Shown here in pieces: positions 1 through 10,909 of a DNA stretch of 64,000 nt. Positions within the stretch are counted from its first letter, which is position 1; each line of letters starts with the position of its first letter. The DNA is from Lunularia cruciata (Eukaryota > Streptophyta > Marchantiopsida > Lunulariales > Lunulariaceae). The DNA lies in assembly GCA_948567375.1 (NCBI GenBank), contig OX419761.1, forward strand, positions 11,968,501 to 12,032,500, read 5' to 3'. A program made the translations under genes and the position numbers. A model generated the notes under the pieces. That model was not told where the DNA came from. It searched no databases and saw only the letters and a program-made list of their open reading frames with translations.

Positions 1-764
1 GAAGAAAACGGGCTATTAGCTCGTGGTTGGTAGCCAGAGCAATGTGCGGGATCTGTGTACACGGTTTCGTCCTACTTTCCTCGGTTGAGATTGGCTCGCA
101 TCTGGCAACATCTTCAGCGTGCTCCAGTAGAGAGCGATATGACAGAAGGTACCACATCTTATGCTGTCAGGCAATTTATTGCGAGCACAGTAGACGTAGA
201 GTCCCATGCAGAAAGCGACTCAAGAGATGGAGAGCACATTAGATCTAGAGTCCCATGCAGAGAGTGAGTCGCTTGAAAGATGGGTCAGTACATACTACTT
301 TAAGAGAGTGGAGATGCGAGAAGTGAGCTCCAAAAGCATGAGAATCATAGCGACCAGTAGGTTATTCTGAGTTAGAATGGTTGATTTAGACAAGTGCAAT
401 CGACTGGGGCACTATTTTACGACAATTCTTTACCACCAATTGGTCAACCTATCTACCTGAACTTCTCATCCTCATTGATATTCCCTAAACTTGCAGACAA
501 AAGGGTTTTATCTTTATCCCAAATCGCAATAAATTTTACGAATGTTGTTTATATAATACTCTTTGACGGCAATGGATCATGATTAACACTATTATACCGT
601 ATGTAAAAGTTCTATCAATGCCCACATTTCTCAAAGTAATTACTAGTGTCTGACAGTCAGTGAAAAAGCAAGCGTCCGTTGCCAGTGGGTAGTTACAGTG
701 GTGAAGGCAAATTCTGACACTTTATAATTCCGAGGATAAAGGTGAAACTCTGTTGTATCTCCGC
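1..764. other. Unassigned intergenic sequence
   Basis: Only short overlapping reading frames (up to about 70 codons) occur, on both strands, and none resembles a known family. A short near-repeat is visible around 195-270, where two segments contain the same 'agagtcccatgcagaga'-like wording, suggesting a small local duplication. I see no gene here. Confidence 0.5.
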
Positions 765-2291
765 GTTGACTTTTTGGCACGGGGGTGTCTATAAGACTTA
801 GTGAGGCTCCCTACTTAATATGGGTGTTTCACGTGTTCAACTTATGTTTTTTAGGTCCTCTTTTTAATTATAACCTTGCTTGTTAAATCCACTTTAAGCT
901 TATTAGTTAAATCCTTCGTGTTTTGTACGCGGTCGCCCTTTTCTCGTTAAATCCAGTGCTTGTCTGTACAATCCTCACCTTTTGTAAAATTTATTGCATA
1001 AATATTTAAGTCCTGTAAAGGTATACCTTTAGATACTCTTCAACTGGTAATAGTGAACAGCTCAGTTGTTTGGACTAAAATCTATTCAGAAAGTTAAAAC
1101 GTTCCTTTTTATAATTTTTCATCAAGTGAATAGGCGCTAAAGTGAAGCCGTGAGGTGAAATTGACTTAGGAGAATAAACTCAATTGTGAATAATGTAAAA
1201 TTTGATACGAGAGGTTATCTTTGCAATGTTGACTTATTTTAAACACAAGAAAATATAGAATCTAATGCCAGTGAACGCGGATTCAAGGTCCTTTCTATAT
1301 CGTGATGATCAAATTATGATTTGATAAAAACGTACGAGAAAAAAAGTGTTTTAAAAAAGTTGAAATAATTGAAAGTGTTAGAATCCGACATTCTTAAGAA
1401 TATGGATAAAAACCATGCCATCTAATTTACTTTAAATTAACATGATTCTTTCTAAAGTACGTAATCATTCAAATAATACATGACGTGTAAATTCTAAGAT
1501 AATAGCTTTATTATATCTACGGATCCAGAATGTAATACAGATATTATTTTACCTTTGCCAAAAGTGATAGGAAAATAGAAACTTGATACTACATCAAAAG
1601 AAAGAAATCGTCCGACTCGATATTTATGTAGTATCCGGTAAACAAACTAGATGTTGCATCGAATGTCTTTTATCATATTTCAAGTTTTCTTGTCCGAACC
1701 CATTTACTAGATTAAGAAAAAACCCAGTGCTACATTGAAAGCCTCCTATCAAACCTCAATTACTGGTCCAATCCTGAACGTTGACCACATTACCACATAG
1801 TGGTTCGAAAGGCAATAGTGCAATAGAGGAGGCGAAATCACAAAAACTTGTAAAGTTCAGGAAGAAGCTGCTGAATTCTCGTTATGGATATTCTTGTAAA
1901 TCTTTAATTATTCCTTGTATCGATCACTTCGATCCAAATAGAAAATGATGTAACAAAATAAGTATTTCATATATCTAGATTTAATCCCTCCAATTTTATT
2001 CAGTGAATTTTCTCATAACAACTCAAAAGAATTTATAATCAATAAAATAATCTATAGACTTTTGACAGGGACAGTTTTATTTGTCTAGATATCATCGAAT
2101 TCGCTTTTCTAAATGTAGTGGGTTTTACGGAAATAACTTCATGCTCTGCAACTCTAGGCATGAGTTACGGAGGCCAAAGTAATGTGTTAGTGCTGGAGCT
2201 ACGGTTCGTTTGTGTATATATTCACCTCTTGTTGTTCCCCACGAGATGTGTAGTACAAATACATCGAGCCGGGATTGAGACCTGAATCAGT
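765..2291 (+). repeat. 5' flank of DUF247 copy 1, duplicated at 13435-14880
   Basis: By eye this stretch aligns colinearly with 13435-14880 upstream of DUF247 copy 2. Shared landmarks include 'gtctataagactt' (788 and 13455), the 'tttcagaaagttaaa'-like segment (about 1085 and 13612), 'cacttcga' followed by 'aaatgatg' (about 1925 and 14460) and the leader just before the start codon. Small indels are frequent, so the duplication is not recent. The block presumably includes the promoter of copy 1. It has no long reading frame. Confidence 0.8.
2215..2222 (+). promoter_or_regulatory. Candidate TATA box of DUF247 copy 1
   Basis: A TATATATT run lies about 70 bp upstream of the ATG at 2292, a plausible distance for a plant gene with a short 5' leader. 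In duplicated copy 2 the matching position reads as a disrupted 'tctatagaca', consistent with that copy being dead. This is inferred from position and composition only. Confidence 0.4.
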
Positions 2292-4307
2292 ATGGCAGAT
2301 GCAAGTCGTGTAACCAACAGCCAGGATCAACAACCAGCGGATGGCTCAGGAGAAATGCTCGAGTTTACTGGTGAACTTGCAACATCACCAATCCTGCAGG
2401 ATACGCCTCCTCCGGCCCGCGAATCACCATGCCAGGGACCTATGGGTAACGGAGTCCCCGAGATGGTCAAGAAGGTCTCTCTGGAGAATTCCGCTCCCAA
2501 AATAAACGGCCATCATCAAGCCAGGATAACTTCTCCTGAGCCAGTATGTGGCTCAGGAGAAATGCTCAAATTTAAGGGTAAACTTGAAGATTTATTACGG
2601 CGGCAGGATCCGCCTCCTCCACCCTCCGAACCAGCAAACAGGAAAAACAAGTGTAGAAGAGTGCCCGATATGCTCAAGAAGATGACTCCGGACGATTTCA
2701 ATCCCAAAGTGTTCCATCTGGGTCTTCTTAACCCCCGCCCCTGGCTTGATGAGAGTGAAGCTTTGAAGAGGGACCTTGTTATGGCTTATATTCGTGATAT
2801 GAAGGCAAATACTGGAACAGAATCGGGCGATAGACTTTGGCAAAAATGCAAGTCTTCTATAGTCGTCCCCGAATCCGGCGAACAAGCTCAGAATTCCGAA
2901 ACCCAGGGAGGAGGTCATAAGTCCCAATCCGAGGGAGGAGATCCGAGTTCCGTACCCCAGGGAAGAGTTAATCAGATTGATGATTCGCGTGATTTGAGAC
3001 TTTTAGACGAAGAAGCAACTTCCCGGTCGGAACAAGAGGATTCATCTCTTCAAGATACTGAAATGGGAAAAGAACTCGACAATGATCGCTTAACCATCGA
3101 TGCGTTAGCTTTGGTAGCAAGCTACGATGTACGTGCGGAGTCCTCACTCCGGGGTAAATTTTCGACCAACTTCTACACAGATCATGGAAAGAAGATCGAG
3201 GAATTCCTCAATATGGATATCCTTTTGATGGAAAATCAGTTTAGCTTGGAGTTGCTCAAAAATATTTATAACCTGATCAAGAAAGAAAAAGTTGTCAGGT
3301 ATGGGGAGAAGACCGGAGAGAAGCTCTTTAGTGATATGCTCGAGCTCTTGATTTGGCGTTTGCTTCCATTCCCATTCCTGGCCAAGAAAGGCTGTTTTGA
3401 ATGGATTCTCAACTGGTTAGGGTGGATGAGGAATGATCATATCGTTGACGACAAGGACGATTGGTCTGAATGGTACCGGCGCAGAGAAAAACTCAATGAC
3501 AGGCCACATTTGTTAGACTGCATGTATGAGGTCATTTGCAGCAAGCCAGATAATGTACTTTCGTTCTTGTCACGATGTTGCTCTGGCTGGGATCGAGTTT
3601 GCAGCTTGACGAATATCCGACGTTACTACACTCAACACAATGTAGGGCCTTCAAGTAAGCTCTCCTCCGAAGTACTACCTACAGACTCAGTGGTCCGGTA
3701 TGGAATATTACAGCCGAGACTGCCTTCAGCAACGCGCTTGAAGAAAGTGGGAATAGTGGTGAAACCCGAAGCTAGGACATTGAGCGAAATCAGGTACAAT
3801 TCCAGAAATTGGGTCACCATGTGGCTGTGGAAAGCCGAGCTGATTGTTCCAGTAATCTACATGTCCGAACCTACAGTGCGTTTGCTCCGAAACGTCGCTG
3901 TTTATGAGCAGCTAGAAAAGGGTAGTTCCGAGCATACGCTGATAACGTACTTACAGATGATGAGTGCGCTTGTGGAGTCTGATGAAGATGCGAGTTTGCT
4001 TTGTAAGACTGGCGTGATTCGTTACCGTGGAAGCGACAAGCAATTGGTAGAAGCTTGGAGAGTAATAGTGAGTGGACTGGAGATACAACCACTACATGCC
4101 CGTTACCGTGAAGTTTACAACCAGGTTAATGCTCGCTATTACACAAAGTGGCCAGGCTTTTGGTTCCAGTACCGACATGACACTTGCTCCAATCCTTGCG
4201 TCTTGTGGGGTTTCATAATTTTCACTCTAATCACTCTATGTATTTTTCTGCAGTCTCATCTCGCCCTTGTAAGAGCAAGTGATGAGCATCAACTCTGGTA
4301 TTCTTAG
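2292..4307 (+). CDS. DUF247 (UPF0481-like) membrane-anchored protein, copy 1, intact
   Basis: An uninterrupted 671-codon frame with no intron. The DUF247 signature begins near residue 124 with RRVPDMLKK and VFHLGLLN, continues with LTIDALALV (about 267) and DILLMENQ (about 309, the family's usual D-L-ENQ motif), then LLPFPFL and RNWVTMWLW. The C-terminus has a hydrophobic helix (about 637-658) followed by a short charged tail, as in the plant DUF247 family, which usually ends in one membrane anchor. The protein is longer than typical members (about 400-550 residues) because of an extra N-terminal 120 residues rich in Pro, Gly and acid, containing an internal duplication. The start is the first ATG of the frame and follows the duplicated promoter block. 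DUF247 proteins are plant-specific and their biochemical activity is unknown; in grasses some are self-incompatibility determinants. It is the only undamaged copy of four in the window. Function here is not known. Confidence 0.85.
   Translation: MADASRVTNSQDQQPADGSGEMLEFTGELATSPILQDTPPPARESPCQGPMGNGVPEMVKKVSLENSAPKINGHHQARITSPEPVCGSGEMLKFKGKLEDLLRRQDPPPPPSEPANRKNKCRRVPDMLKKMTPDDFNPKVFHLGLLNPRPWLDESEALKRDLVMAYIRDMKANTGTESGDRLWQKCKSSIVVPESGEQAQNSETQGGGHKSQSEGGDPSSVPQGRVNQIDDSRDLRLLDEEATSRSEQEDSSLQDTEMGKELDNDRLTIDALALVASYDVRAESSLRGKFSTNFYTDHGKKIEEFLNMDILLMENQFSLELLKNIYNLIKKEKVVRYGEKTGEKLFSDMLELLIWRLLPFPFLAKKGCFEWILNWLGWMRNDHIVDDKDDWSEWYRRREKLNDRPHLLDCMYEVICSKPDNVLSFLSRCCSGWDRVCSLTNIRRYYTQHNVGPSSKLSSEVLPTDSVVRYGILQPRLPSATRLKKVGIVVKPEARTLSEIRYNSRNWVTMWLWKAELIVPVIYMSEPTVRLLRNVAVYEQLEKGSSEHTLITYLQMMSALVESDEDASLLCKTGVIRYRGSDKQLVEAWRVIVSGLEIQPLHARYREVYNQVNARYYTKWPGFWFQYRHDTCSNPCVLWGFIIFTLITLCIFLQSHLALVRASDEHQLWYS
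2343..2727 (+). repeat. In-frame 204-bp (68-codon) tandem duplication in DUF247 copy 1
   Basis: The codons for GSGEMLEFTGEL (from residue 18) recur as GSGEMLKFKGKL (from residue 86), exactly 68 codons later. Each is followed by a Pro run (TPPPARE, then PPPPPSEP) and a VPEMVKK or VPDMLKK motif. The second unit leads into the canonical DUF247 start; the first has diverged in its last third. Copy 2 shows only one such unit, so the duplication probably arose in copy 1 after the split, or one unit was lost in copy 2. Confidence 0.8.
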
Positions 4308-4884
4308 TCAATCGCAGTATCTGGGTTCTACTACTTTCAGCTTAGATTGTCCCTTGTGTGTTCCCATATATATGGTCTCCAGAAGTCCTCTATTCAACTA
4401 GAACCTTCAGGGTATAGATATGTTCCATTACGTAGAATTAAGTTCAATCTACGAGTACCAGTGGTTACTGAACAATCACCAGAATGTATGTCTTGTCCAG
4501 AGATCAGAGAATGATGTATCCCTTGCACATGCAGGTTAATGATGGGGCTACCTGTAGTTATTTGACAAAATCATAATTCTTGTGACAGGTAAAAGCATTC
4601 AAGAAATGATGTGAGCACATGAAGGGAAACGATAAAAGTTTTGATCCTTTATCCACTGTCACTTCCCGTCAAGTAACAGCCAAACTTCCATGGTTAAGGT
4701 TATATTGGATTCAAAGGGTTGTCCATCCTCAGAAACTGATGCAGAGACACACGGATAACCAGAAGACACTAAATCAAACAATGAATGAACCTCCAGGTGC
4801 ATTTAGTCTTGATGATTTGAAAGTATATTTCAGATGTCAATATATAGCATGTACCTATATTACAATTGTTAAGGCTTGTCCATA
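4308..4884. other. 3' flank of DUF247 copy 1, no gene seen
   Basis: The stretch contains one 88-codon frame (4619-4885, +) with no recognisable motif. It presumably holds the 3' UTR of copy 1; no clear polyadenylation hexamer stands out. Confidence 0.4.
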
Positions 4885-5400
4885 GCAGTAAGTTAAGTTA
4901 AGTATTTAGGTCTTACCTTTGAGAGGAAGGTAGTTCATTCCATTGAGAGAGGGGGCATAGTCAAGAAGCTTGAGTAGCATGACGTGTGAGACTCGGTTTG
5001 GCAAGGCTCTGCAACACGACACCATTTTTCATTAGCTTAGAACTTGTATATTAGCATGTAAGTATTCAGTTCTTCACTTCATATTTAGATTGAACCTTTG
5101 AGGGAGAGAAGGGACTTCAGTAAAGTCCATCGGGGTACTGATACTACCGGCATAGAAATGTTGCACTTAAGAAGCTTGTGCAACGTGTAGTGTCAGCAGC
5201 AATAGGAACGGTATGGAAAAGCAAAGCCAGACTTAGAATTTGCATACTTGCTTGCAAGCATTCTATTCTTCACGTCATATTTAGGTCTACATTCAAGAGA
5301 GAAAGCAGTTCACTTATCAAGATATTGGCCACATAGTCAAGAAACTTGTGCAACATGTCTAAAAATTAGTTCGTGAAACCATGGCAAGCAACAAGATTAA
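4885..5400 (+). repeat. Three degenerate tandem repeats of about 190 bp
   Basis: Three successive segments (about 4885-5085, 5086-5275, 5276-5400) share the order: a 'tatttag' segment, a Ala/Gly-neutral purine run like 'gagagaaggtagttca', then 'catagtcaagaagcttg', then 'gcaacatgt'-like and 'ttagaatttgcat'-like segments. The third is shortest. They are diverged and non-coding, ending at an AT-rich stretch (5400-5560). Confidence 0.55.
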
Positions 5401-5582
5401 ACTTTTCATTATTTAGAATTAATATATTGATCTATAGATTTTCTACTTTTTCAATTTTTTTATTGTACTTATAATTAATTTGTAAATATTTTCTAAAAAA
5501 TATTTATTTTAATTACATAAATATTATTTAAAATGATATCAATATTTACTAAGATTTCCTGCAAGTCTAACTCTCGGACCCT

Positions 5583-6008
5583 ATGCGGGATACCGTTTCG
5601 GGGGGAGTGATTACCCATCCCCCTGGATGTGCGGTGAGTGCAGCAGCAGGTCGCAAGGTCTCCAATTATAGGGGCATGCAGCGAGGTCACCTCTTTGTTC
5701 CTCTAGCCTTGGAGTTATATAGAGCGATGGACACGGCATTTGACACATTTGTCAGGGAGTGCACGAGAGCTTATCATGTTAGGTGTCAAGGGGTACCACT
5801 CTCACTCTCATACTTTCTAGTTTACTTTAGACAGCATGTGTCCATTGCTCTACAGAGGGAAGTGGCCAGTGCAATCCATAGGAGAGCAATCACATTAGGT
5901 GATGTTTCTGCGGATGCTCTTGTTGTGTGTAGACCGTACGACTTGCATAGCTCAGATATCTTAGGTGCGATAGGGCAAATTTCTCATACAGACTCTATTG
6001 GGGCTTAG
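5583..6008 (+). pseudogene. C-terminal fragment of a non-LTR retroelement protein
   Basis: A 141-codon open stretch contains VITHPPG, NYRGMQRGHLFVPLALELY, a FDTFVREC segment and VSIALQREVASAIHRRA. The same block recurs on the minus strand at 7266-6886, where it sits downstream of a recognisable non-LTR reverse transcriptase, so this is the C-terminal end of that element family. Comparable C-terminal blocks follow RTs of this lineage in non-angiosperm plants and algae (recalled, not searched). The fragment is 5'-truncated just after an AT-rich stretch, as is usual for LINE-like insertions. The ATG at 5583 is probably internal. It is likely inactive. Confidence 0.6.
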
Positions 6009-6885
6009 CCCCATGTTACCTTTTTTGTCCCCCTTGTACGGCTTGATGGGGTCTTCCCATCCTTCATTTTTCCTATGCGGTCGCCTCTTTTCACTCTATA
6101 TCACATGCAGGTATGGAGTACATGTAGAGCATCTTGTGGAGGTTATTTGATTTTTACTATTGCGACCCCTCACGAGTCGAAGTCAGACAAGGATTAGCAT
6201 ATTCTTTTCAATTGGTATATTTTTAAATTGTACAGTGCAGGTTTCATGGAACGTACAGATACAAAAGGACATATTCTACTGTTCAAGGTTGACATTGAAG
6301 CTCCTTGTGCAAGTCTTTCTCCAGTTTGGTATACATTAATACAGTGCATTACTATATCTAGCATACATCTATCATATATCTATCATACATATATACTAAC
6401 ATCTCCAAGTTGAGAAGGTCGTGTAAGTCTACTTATTATGCGGGAAACATATTTACTCCCCCATGCTATCGTAGCATGATCATAAATGACAAGAAAGTGG
6501 ATTGGACATCAAATTTTGCTCTACAATTACTCATGTGCTTCGTGCACACGAAGAAATTAAATGTATTCAAATGGTGGAGCCGTGCGTTGCTGGCAGATCA
6601 ACCTTGGTGCCAATCTGAATTGCCTCTGAAATTGGTCCCACAAGATGGCTTGTAGGCAGCTGAACATATAAGAAATTACATTTTCAGAAAAAGAAAATGC
6701 AACCACATAGAACACATGAAGGATGGGAATCCCCCATCAAGTTGTACAAGGGAGAGACAAAAGAGGTAAAATAGGACTAGGCTCCAATAGTTTAGATTGG
6801 AGAAATTTTCCCTACCGCACTAAGATATCAGAGCTATGCAAGTTGTATGGTCTACAAACTATTGGAGTATATGAAGAAACATCAC
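6009..6885. other. Unassigned sequence between two LINE fragments
   Basis: Three short plus-strand frames (60-81 codons) overlap here without recognisable domains. The segment just after 6008 may be 3' UTR of the LINE fragment. A short 'catctatcatata' micro-repeat lies near 6365-6390. Nothing else is identifiable. Confidence 0.4.
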
Positions 6886-9568
6886 CTAGTCGGATTGCTC
6901 TTTGATGGATTGTACCAACCAATGCTTTTTGTAAAGCAATGGATACACATTATCTAAAGCATGAAAGTGAGATGGTACTCCCTGATGTATAATATAATAA
7001 GCTCTTGTACACTCCTTGAGAAATGTATCAAATGCCATGTCCATTGCTCCGTAGAAATCCAAGGCTAGAAGAACAAACAAGTGAACTTGCTGCATACCCC
7101 TATACTTAGAAACCTTGCGTGTTGTTGCTCTACTTGCCGGCCATCCAGGTGGATGAGTAATCACTCCCTCCAAAATTTCATCCCATGTATGATTTGTAAT
7201 CACAACATTTGCCACTATCACCTGATCATTTGGGACCAAGTATAAGTCTTCTCTAACACCTATCATTTACAAAGCATACGAACACTCCCTCCAAGCAAGG
7301 TATCCACTCTCTTGTGCCATTGAAAGAACTATATCCCTGATGGCATCATGGATAGCTATTCTCTATCATCCAGAAGGACACCATGTCATATGGACCGTTG
7401 CTTCATCTAGTGTAGAACCACACTAACAAGTAAATAACAAAGATGCAGATGAGTGGACCAAACCTAGGGGAAATCTCATTGCCATAGAGAAGGTCACTAT
7501 TCCAAGTAGGAATGCCCTAATGCACTATTGAGTTGAGATCCAAGAACTTGCACCCTTGCTAGAGCAAGAGCAAAGACTTGCTCTAGTGGCTTAAGGAATG
7601 GATGAGTCAACTAAGAGAGAATGTAGTGTATGTTGACACTATCTCTCCATCAAAGAAGACTACAAACCTATGGTCCAATCTTACAATAGTGAAGCAAAGG
7701 ATGGAAGGTTCTGATATGCCTGTGAGGATAGACCATCTCTTGTCTACCACAATAACACCCAAAGACAAAAGGATCTCTTCTTCACCTTGGCCACATATGT
7801 CTCCAAAACTGGCCTATTGGCAACCACAAAATGGGAAGAAAGTAAGGGTGCCGAGAGAGCCCAATGACACAAAAATGCTATAGGTGATGTCTCTTCCCTT
7901 GATGATAGGCCTGGCCCCTTATACAAGATTGGTAGAGATGTCTATCTATGTGCCAAATCCCCCATCACACATTCCAATGTCCTTGGTCGGATGATATCAC
8001 CAAAGATTCCCATAATCCTCCTATCAAAAGCTCTAAAACATAATAAGAAAATCAAGGTAGGGGGAACCGTGTGGAGAAGGTAAGTTAGTTGATGGGCAAT
8101 ACAAGAGGAGAGTATAACAAATACCACTTGCAAATCTCCTAATAGAGGAAGGTCATCCATATGGAGAATGTCTTTTACAAGGGTAGCGTCTAAGAAGCAT
8201 GTGATAAAATCCTCTTATCCTATTGGCACTCCAAGAACAAGTAATCCATATGTAGATGTGACACACTCCTCTTGAACCTCAAGGTGTGGAAGAATATCTG
8301 AAGTGGACCATGCTTTGCACTTTGACACCTTGACTCTCAAGCCTACAAGATGTATCTTGATAGGCAAGTGACCAAAGGCCTGCCTAATCTGATCTATGGG
8401 ATCCACAATGTGTATATCATCTACCAAGGATTGAAATACACAACCTTGCATTGCCAAACTAATAGATAGGAGAGCTCTAAAGTGAGCTATGGCAAACAAA
8501 GGTCCCCCTAAAGGATCTCCTTCTCATGTGATGACAATTGACTCCAAGACCAACCATGTCGGTTGTAAAAGAGAAGTATGAGAAAAAATGAATGAGATGT
8601 TATTAAAAACATTCCCAACATCCACCTATAGGACTACCCACTCTAGATGGATATCTAAGAGTGAGTTGATGCCTAGAAATATAACCTCACAACCTCCAAG
8701 TGGAGCTACTCCAAACTTATATGGACCAAGGTGCTCTTAGAAGTGAGATCAAGGCCAAAAGATAATGGTGTGGCTAATCAAGCACAAAAAGATCTCTCCA
8801 TTAGCAATTAGTCTAATGCCCCTTGTGTCCTTCTCCATCACAAGAAGTTGACTAGCACCTAACACCCAACTGATTAACACAAGAATATTTCTCCTTGCTA
8901 TAGCTGTAGCCATTTGATATAACTCGGTATATCCACTAGAAGGATTATATTTCTAAAAGTAATATCTAAGATGCTCATATACCATCCTTGACAAGCCTCC
9001 TGAGGAGACGCGAGGTGTAGTGCACAACACCTATGCAAAAAGTGACCTATCAAGACATAAACGTTGCTCAAGTTGATAATCTAAAACCTCTAATGGTACT
9101 CTCTCTCCTGCCATAGGATGTAGTGAGTGTAAGGAAGAGATAGTCTCATTAGTGGGACTAGCCATAAACAAAGCTTGTGCTTGTGTAGTGCTTGTGCTGC
9201 TCTACTAAACTCTCCCGCCTGACCCAATGTTCTACATCATCAAAATCAAGTGGACTCTATGGTATCTTATGGCAGAACCGGTCCTGAACATGTAGCCCTA
9301 AGAGACTCCTCTTGGAGTGTAGCCGAATCTCCCTTTGAAATTGATGAAATCTAGCAGCCAACTCTCTATGCCTCACACATCCCCCTCTAGCATAACAAAG
9401 GCACCATCTAGCAAATAAGAGGAATGAGAACCATGCTAACTCATCCAAATGATCATGTAATAGATGAAAAGCATATCTAACTTCATCATGGAGTTTATTG
9501 TCTAACATCATCATGGAGTGTACAAGGTAATCTATGGAATAGATATAGACATGAAAAACTAATCTCAA
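6886..9568 (-). mobile_element. Decayed non-LTR (LINE-like) retroelement with reverse transcriptase
   Basis: Read on the minus strand with several stops and frameshifts, the region gives in order: ARWCLCYARGG and RHRELAARFHQFQR (about 9420-9330), RLIANGEIFLCLISHTI (about 8850-8775), VDVGNVFNN (about 8620-8595, RT motif with the first catalytic Asp), GDPLGGPLFAIAHFRA (about 8520-8466), FQSLVDDIHIV (about 8440-8406, the catalytic Asp pair), GLRVKVSKCKAWS (about 8345-8307) and GLLVLGVPIG (about 8248-8219). The C-terminal block at 7266-6886 has VVITNHTWDE, VITHPPGW and FDTFLKECTRAYY. This order of RT motifs identifies a non-LTR reverse transcriptase. The central part (8200-7300) is the most damaged. 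No functional product is possible. Confidence 0.75.
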
Positions 9569-9788
9569 ATAAACCTAAGATACAACGTGCTTGAGATACC
9601 AACCACTCCCATGACTCGATTGGTATCATCTAGATGATCAACAAAGGGACATAAAAAGTGTGCATAATCCAAGTATTAATATGGTAGTTGTGATCGCTTG
9701 TCTCACGTGAACATCCCAAGTGATCCACTCATAATCCTTGTGCATCCTTCACATATATGTCTTTACTCTTTACTAGACGAAGTGTCGA
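9569..9788. other. Spacer with no recognised gene
   Basis: It lies between the LINE 5' side and a minisatellite. No reading frame of note. Confidence 0.4.
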
Positions 9789-10138
9789 TGATACAATGAG
9801 CATGGTGTATCCCGAGTGGATGATACAATGAGCATGGTGTATCACGAGCCACTATACAATGAGCATGGTGTATCACGAGCCACTCTACAATGAGCATGGT
9901 GTATCACGAGCCACTATACAATGAGCATGGTGTATCACGAGCCACTCTACAATGAGCATGGTGTATCACGAGCCACTCTGGATAACACACATGGAGAAAA
10001 AAAATTCACATATAGGTCTTTACTCGTTACTAGATAAAGTGTCAATGATTCGCTGAACATGATGTATCTCGATTAGATGATACAATGAGCATGGTGTATC
10101 CCGTGCCATTTTGGATAACCCACATGGAGAAAGAAAAT
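9757..10138 (+). repeat. Higher-order duplication containing the minisatellite
   Basis: The text 'gtctttactctttactagacgaagtgtcgatg' near 9760-9790 (first 20 bases: gtctttactctttactagac) recurs in altered form near 10015-10050, and the ending 'ggataac.cacatggagaaa' recurs at about 9979 and 10114. The minisatellite therefore expanded inside one copy of a roughly 130-bp duplicated unit. Confidence 0.6.
9789..9980 (+). repeat. Minisatellite, about six units of 31-33 bp
   Basis: Units contain 'acaatgagcatggtgtatc' followed by 'acgagccact' or a variant, at about 9792, 9823, 9855, 9887, 9918 and 9950. The first unit carries 'cccgagtgg' instead. A seventh diverged unit occurs near 10080. There are no nearby cas-like genes and no unique spacers, so this is a plain tandem repeat. 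Confidence 0.9.
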
Positions 10139-10615
10139 CATGGTTAGCACATGAATAACTATCATAACACAAGATACTCCTCCCCATATTTCATCATATT
10201 TGCAAAATCACACCCCCTCATCTCCGTATTCATATAAATAAATATTATCTTTCTAAATATAAATTTTTTTTTTCTAAATTTATGTTTCAAATTATTTTTA
10301 CTAAATTCAAATTGTATTCAAATATAAAAAATTTAATTTATGAATAAAAATCCCAGCTGATCTCAACCTCTAAACTCTTAAAAACCAAACCGATCTCAAC
10401 CTCTAAACTCTCAAAAAACAAAAAATCTAAAAGTGATTATAACTTTATGCGCTATTTTCTATAAACGTAAATCTAGATACCATTATAATCGAAATTAAAA
10501 AAACAAACAAAATCTACACTTCACTCCGGTGATGTAAAGCAAACTCTCCAAAATGGGATAATCTCATTTCTCACTTTCTCTTTTTGCCCCCCTCTCCCGA
10601 ACTAGTGTCTCTCTC
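10139..10615. other. AT-rich non-coding sequence with a small duplication
   Basis: Composition becomes strongly AT-rich from 10220. Around 10360-10425 the phrase 'gatctcaacctctaaactct' occurs twice, about 35 bp apart. No gene is seen. Confidence 0.5.
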
Positions 10616-10909
10616 TTGAATAGGGAACAACATCCGGTACCCATCACACTCATAGCTTCCATAGGAGTTGTATGTTTGCGCACTCTCTTCAGAGAAGGGA
10701 TATTAAGATCTCGTAGAGTAAGCTTTTCTGTTGAGAGTATAAAGTTACTCTCTATTAAAAAAATCCTACGAGAAAGCAGTTTGAGGCTGTTTCTATATGT
10801 AACTCATTGTAATAGCTCGCTTATTGCTGCATGGATATCCCGTGCCGCATGTGGCCATTTCCATATTGATGCTGAGCCTGCAAATCCTGTTATATTGCAG
10901 ATTGATACA

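Noticed and set aside
9789-9980. CRISPR-like array
   Set aside because: Units follow each other with no unique spacers, no cas genes are near and the context is a plant genome. It is a minisatellite.
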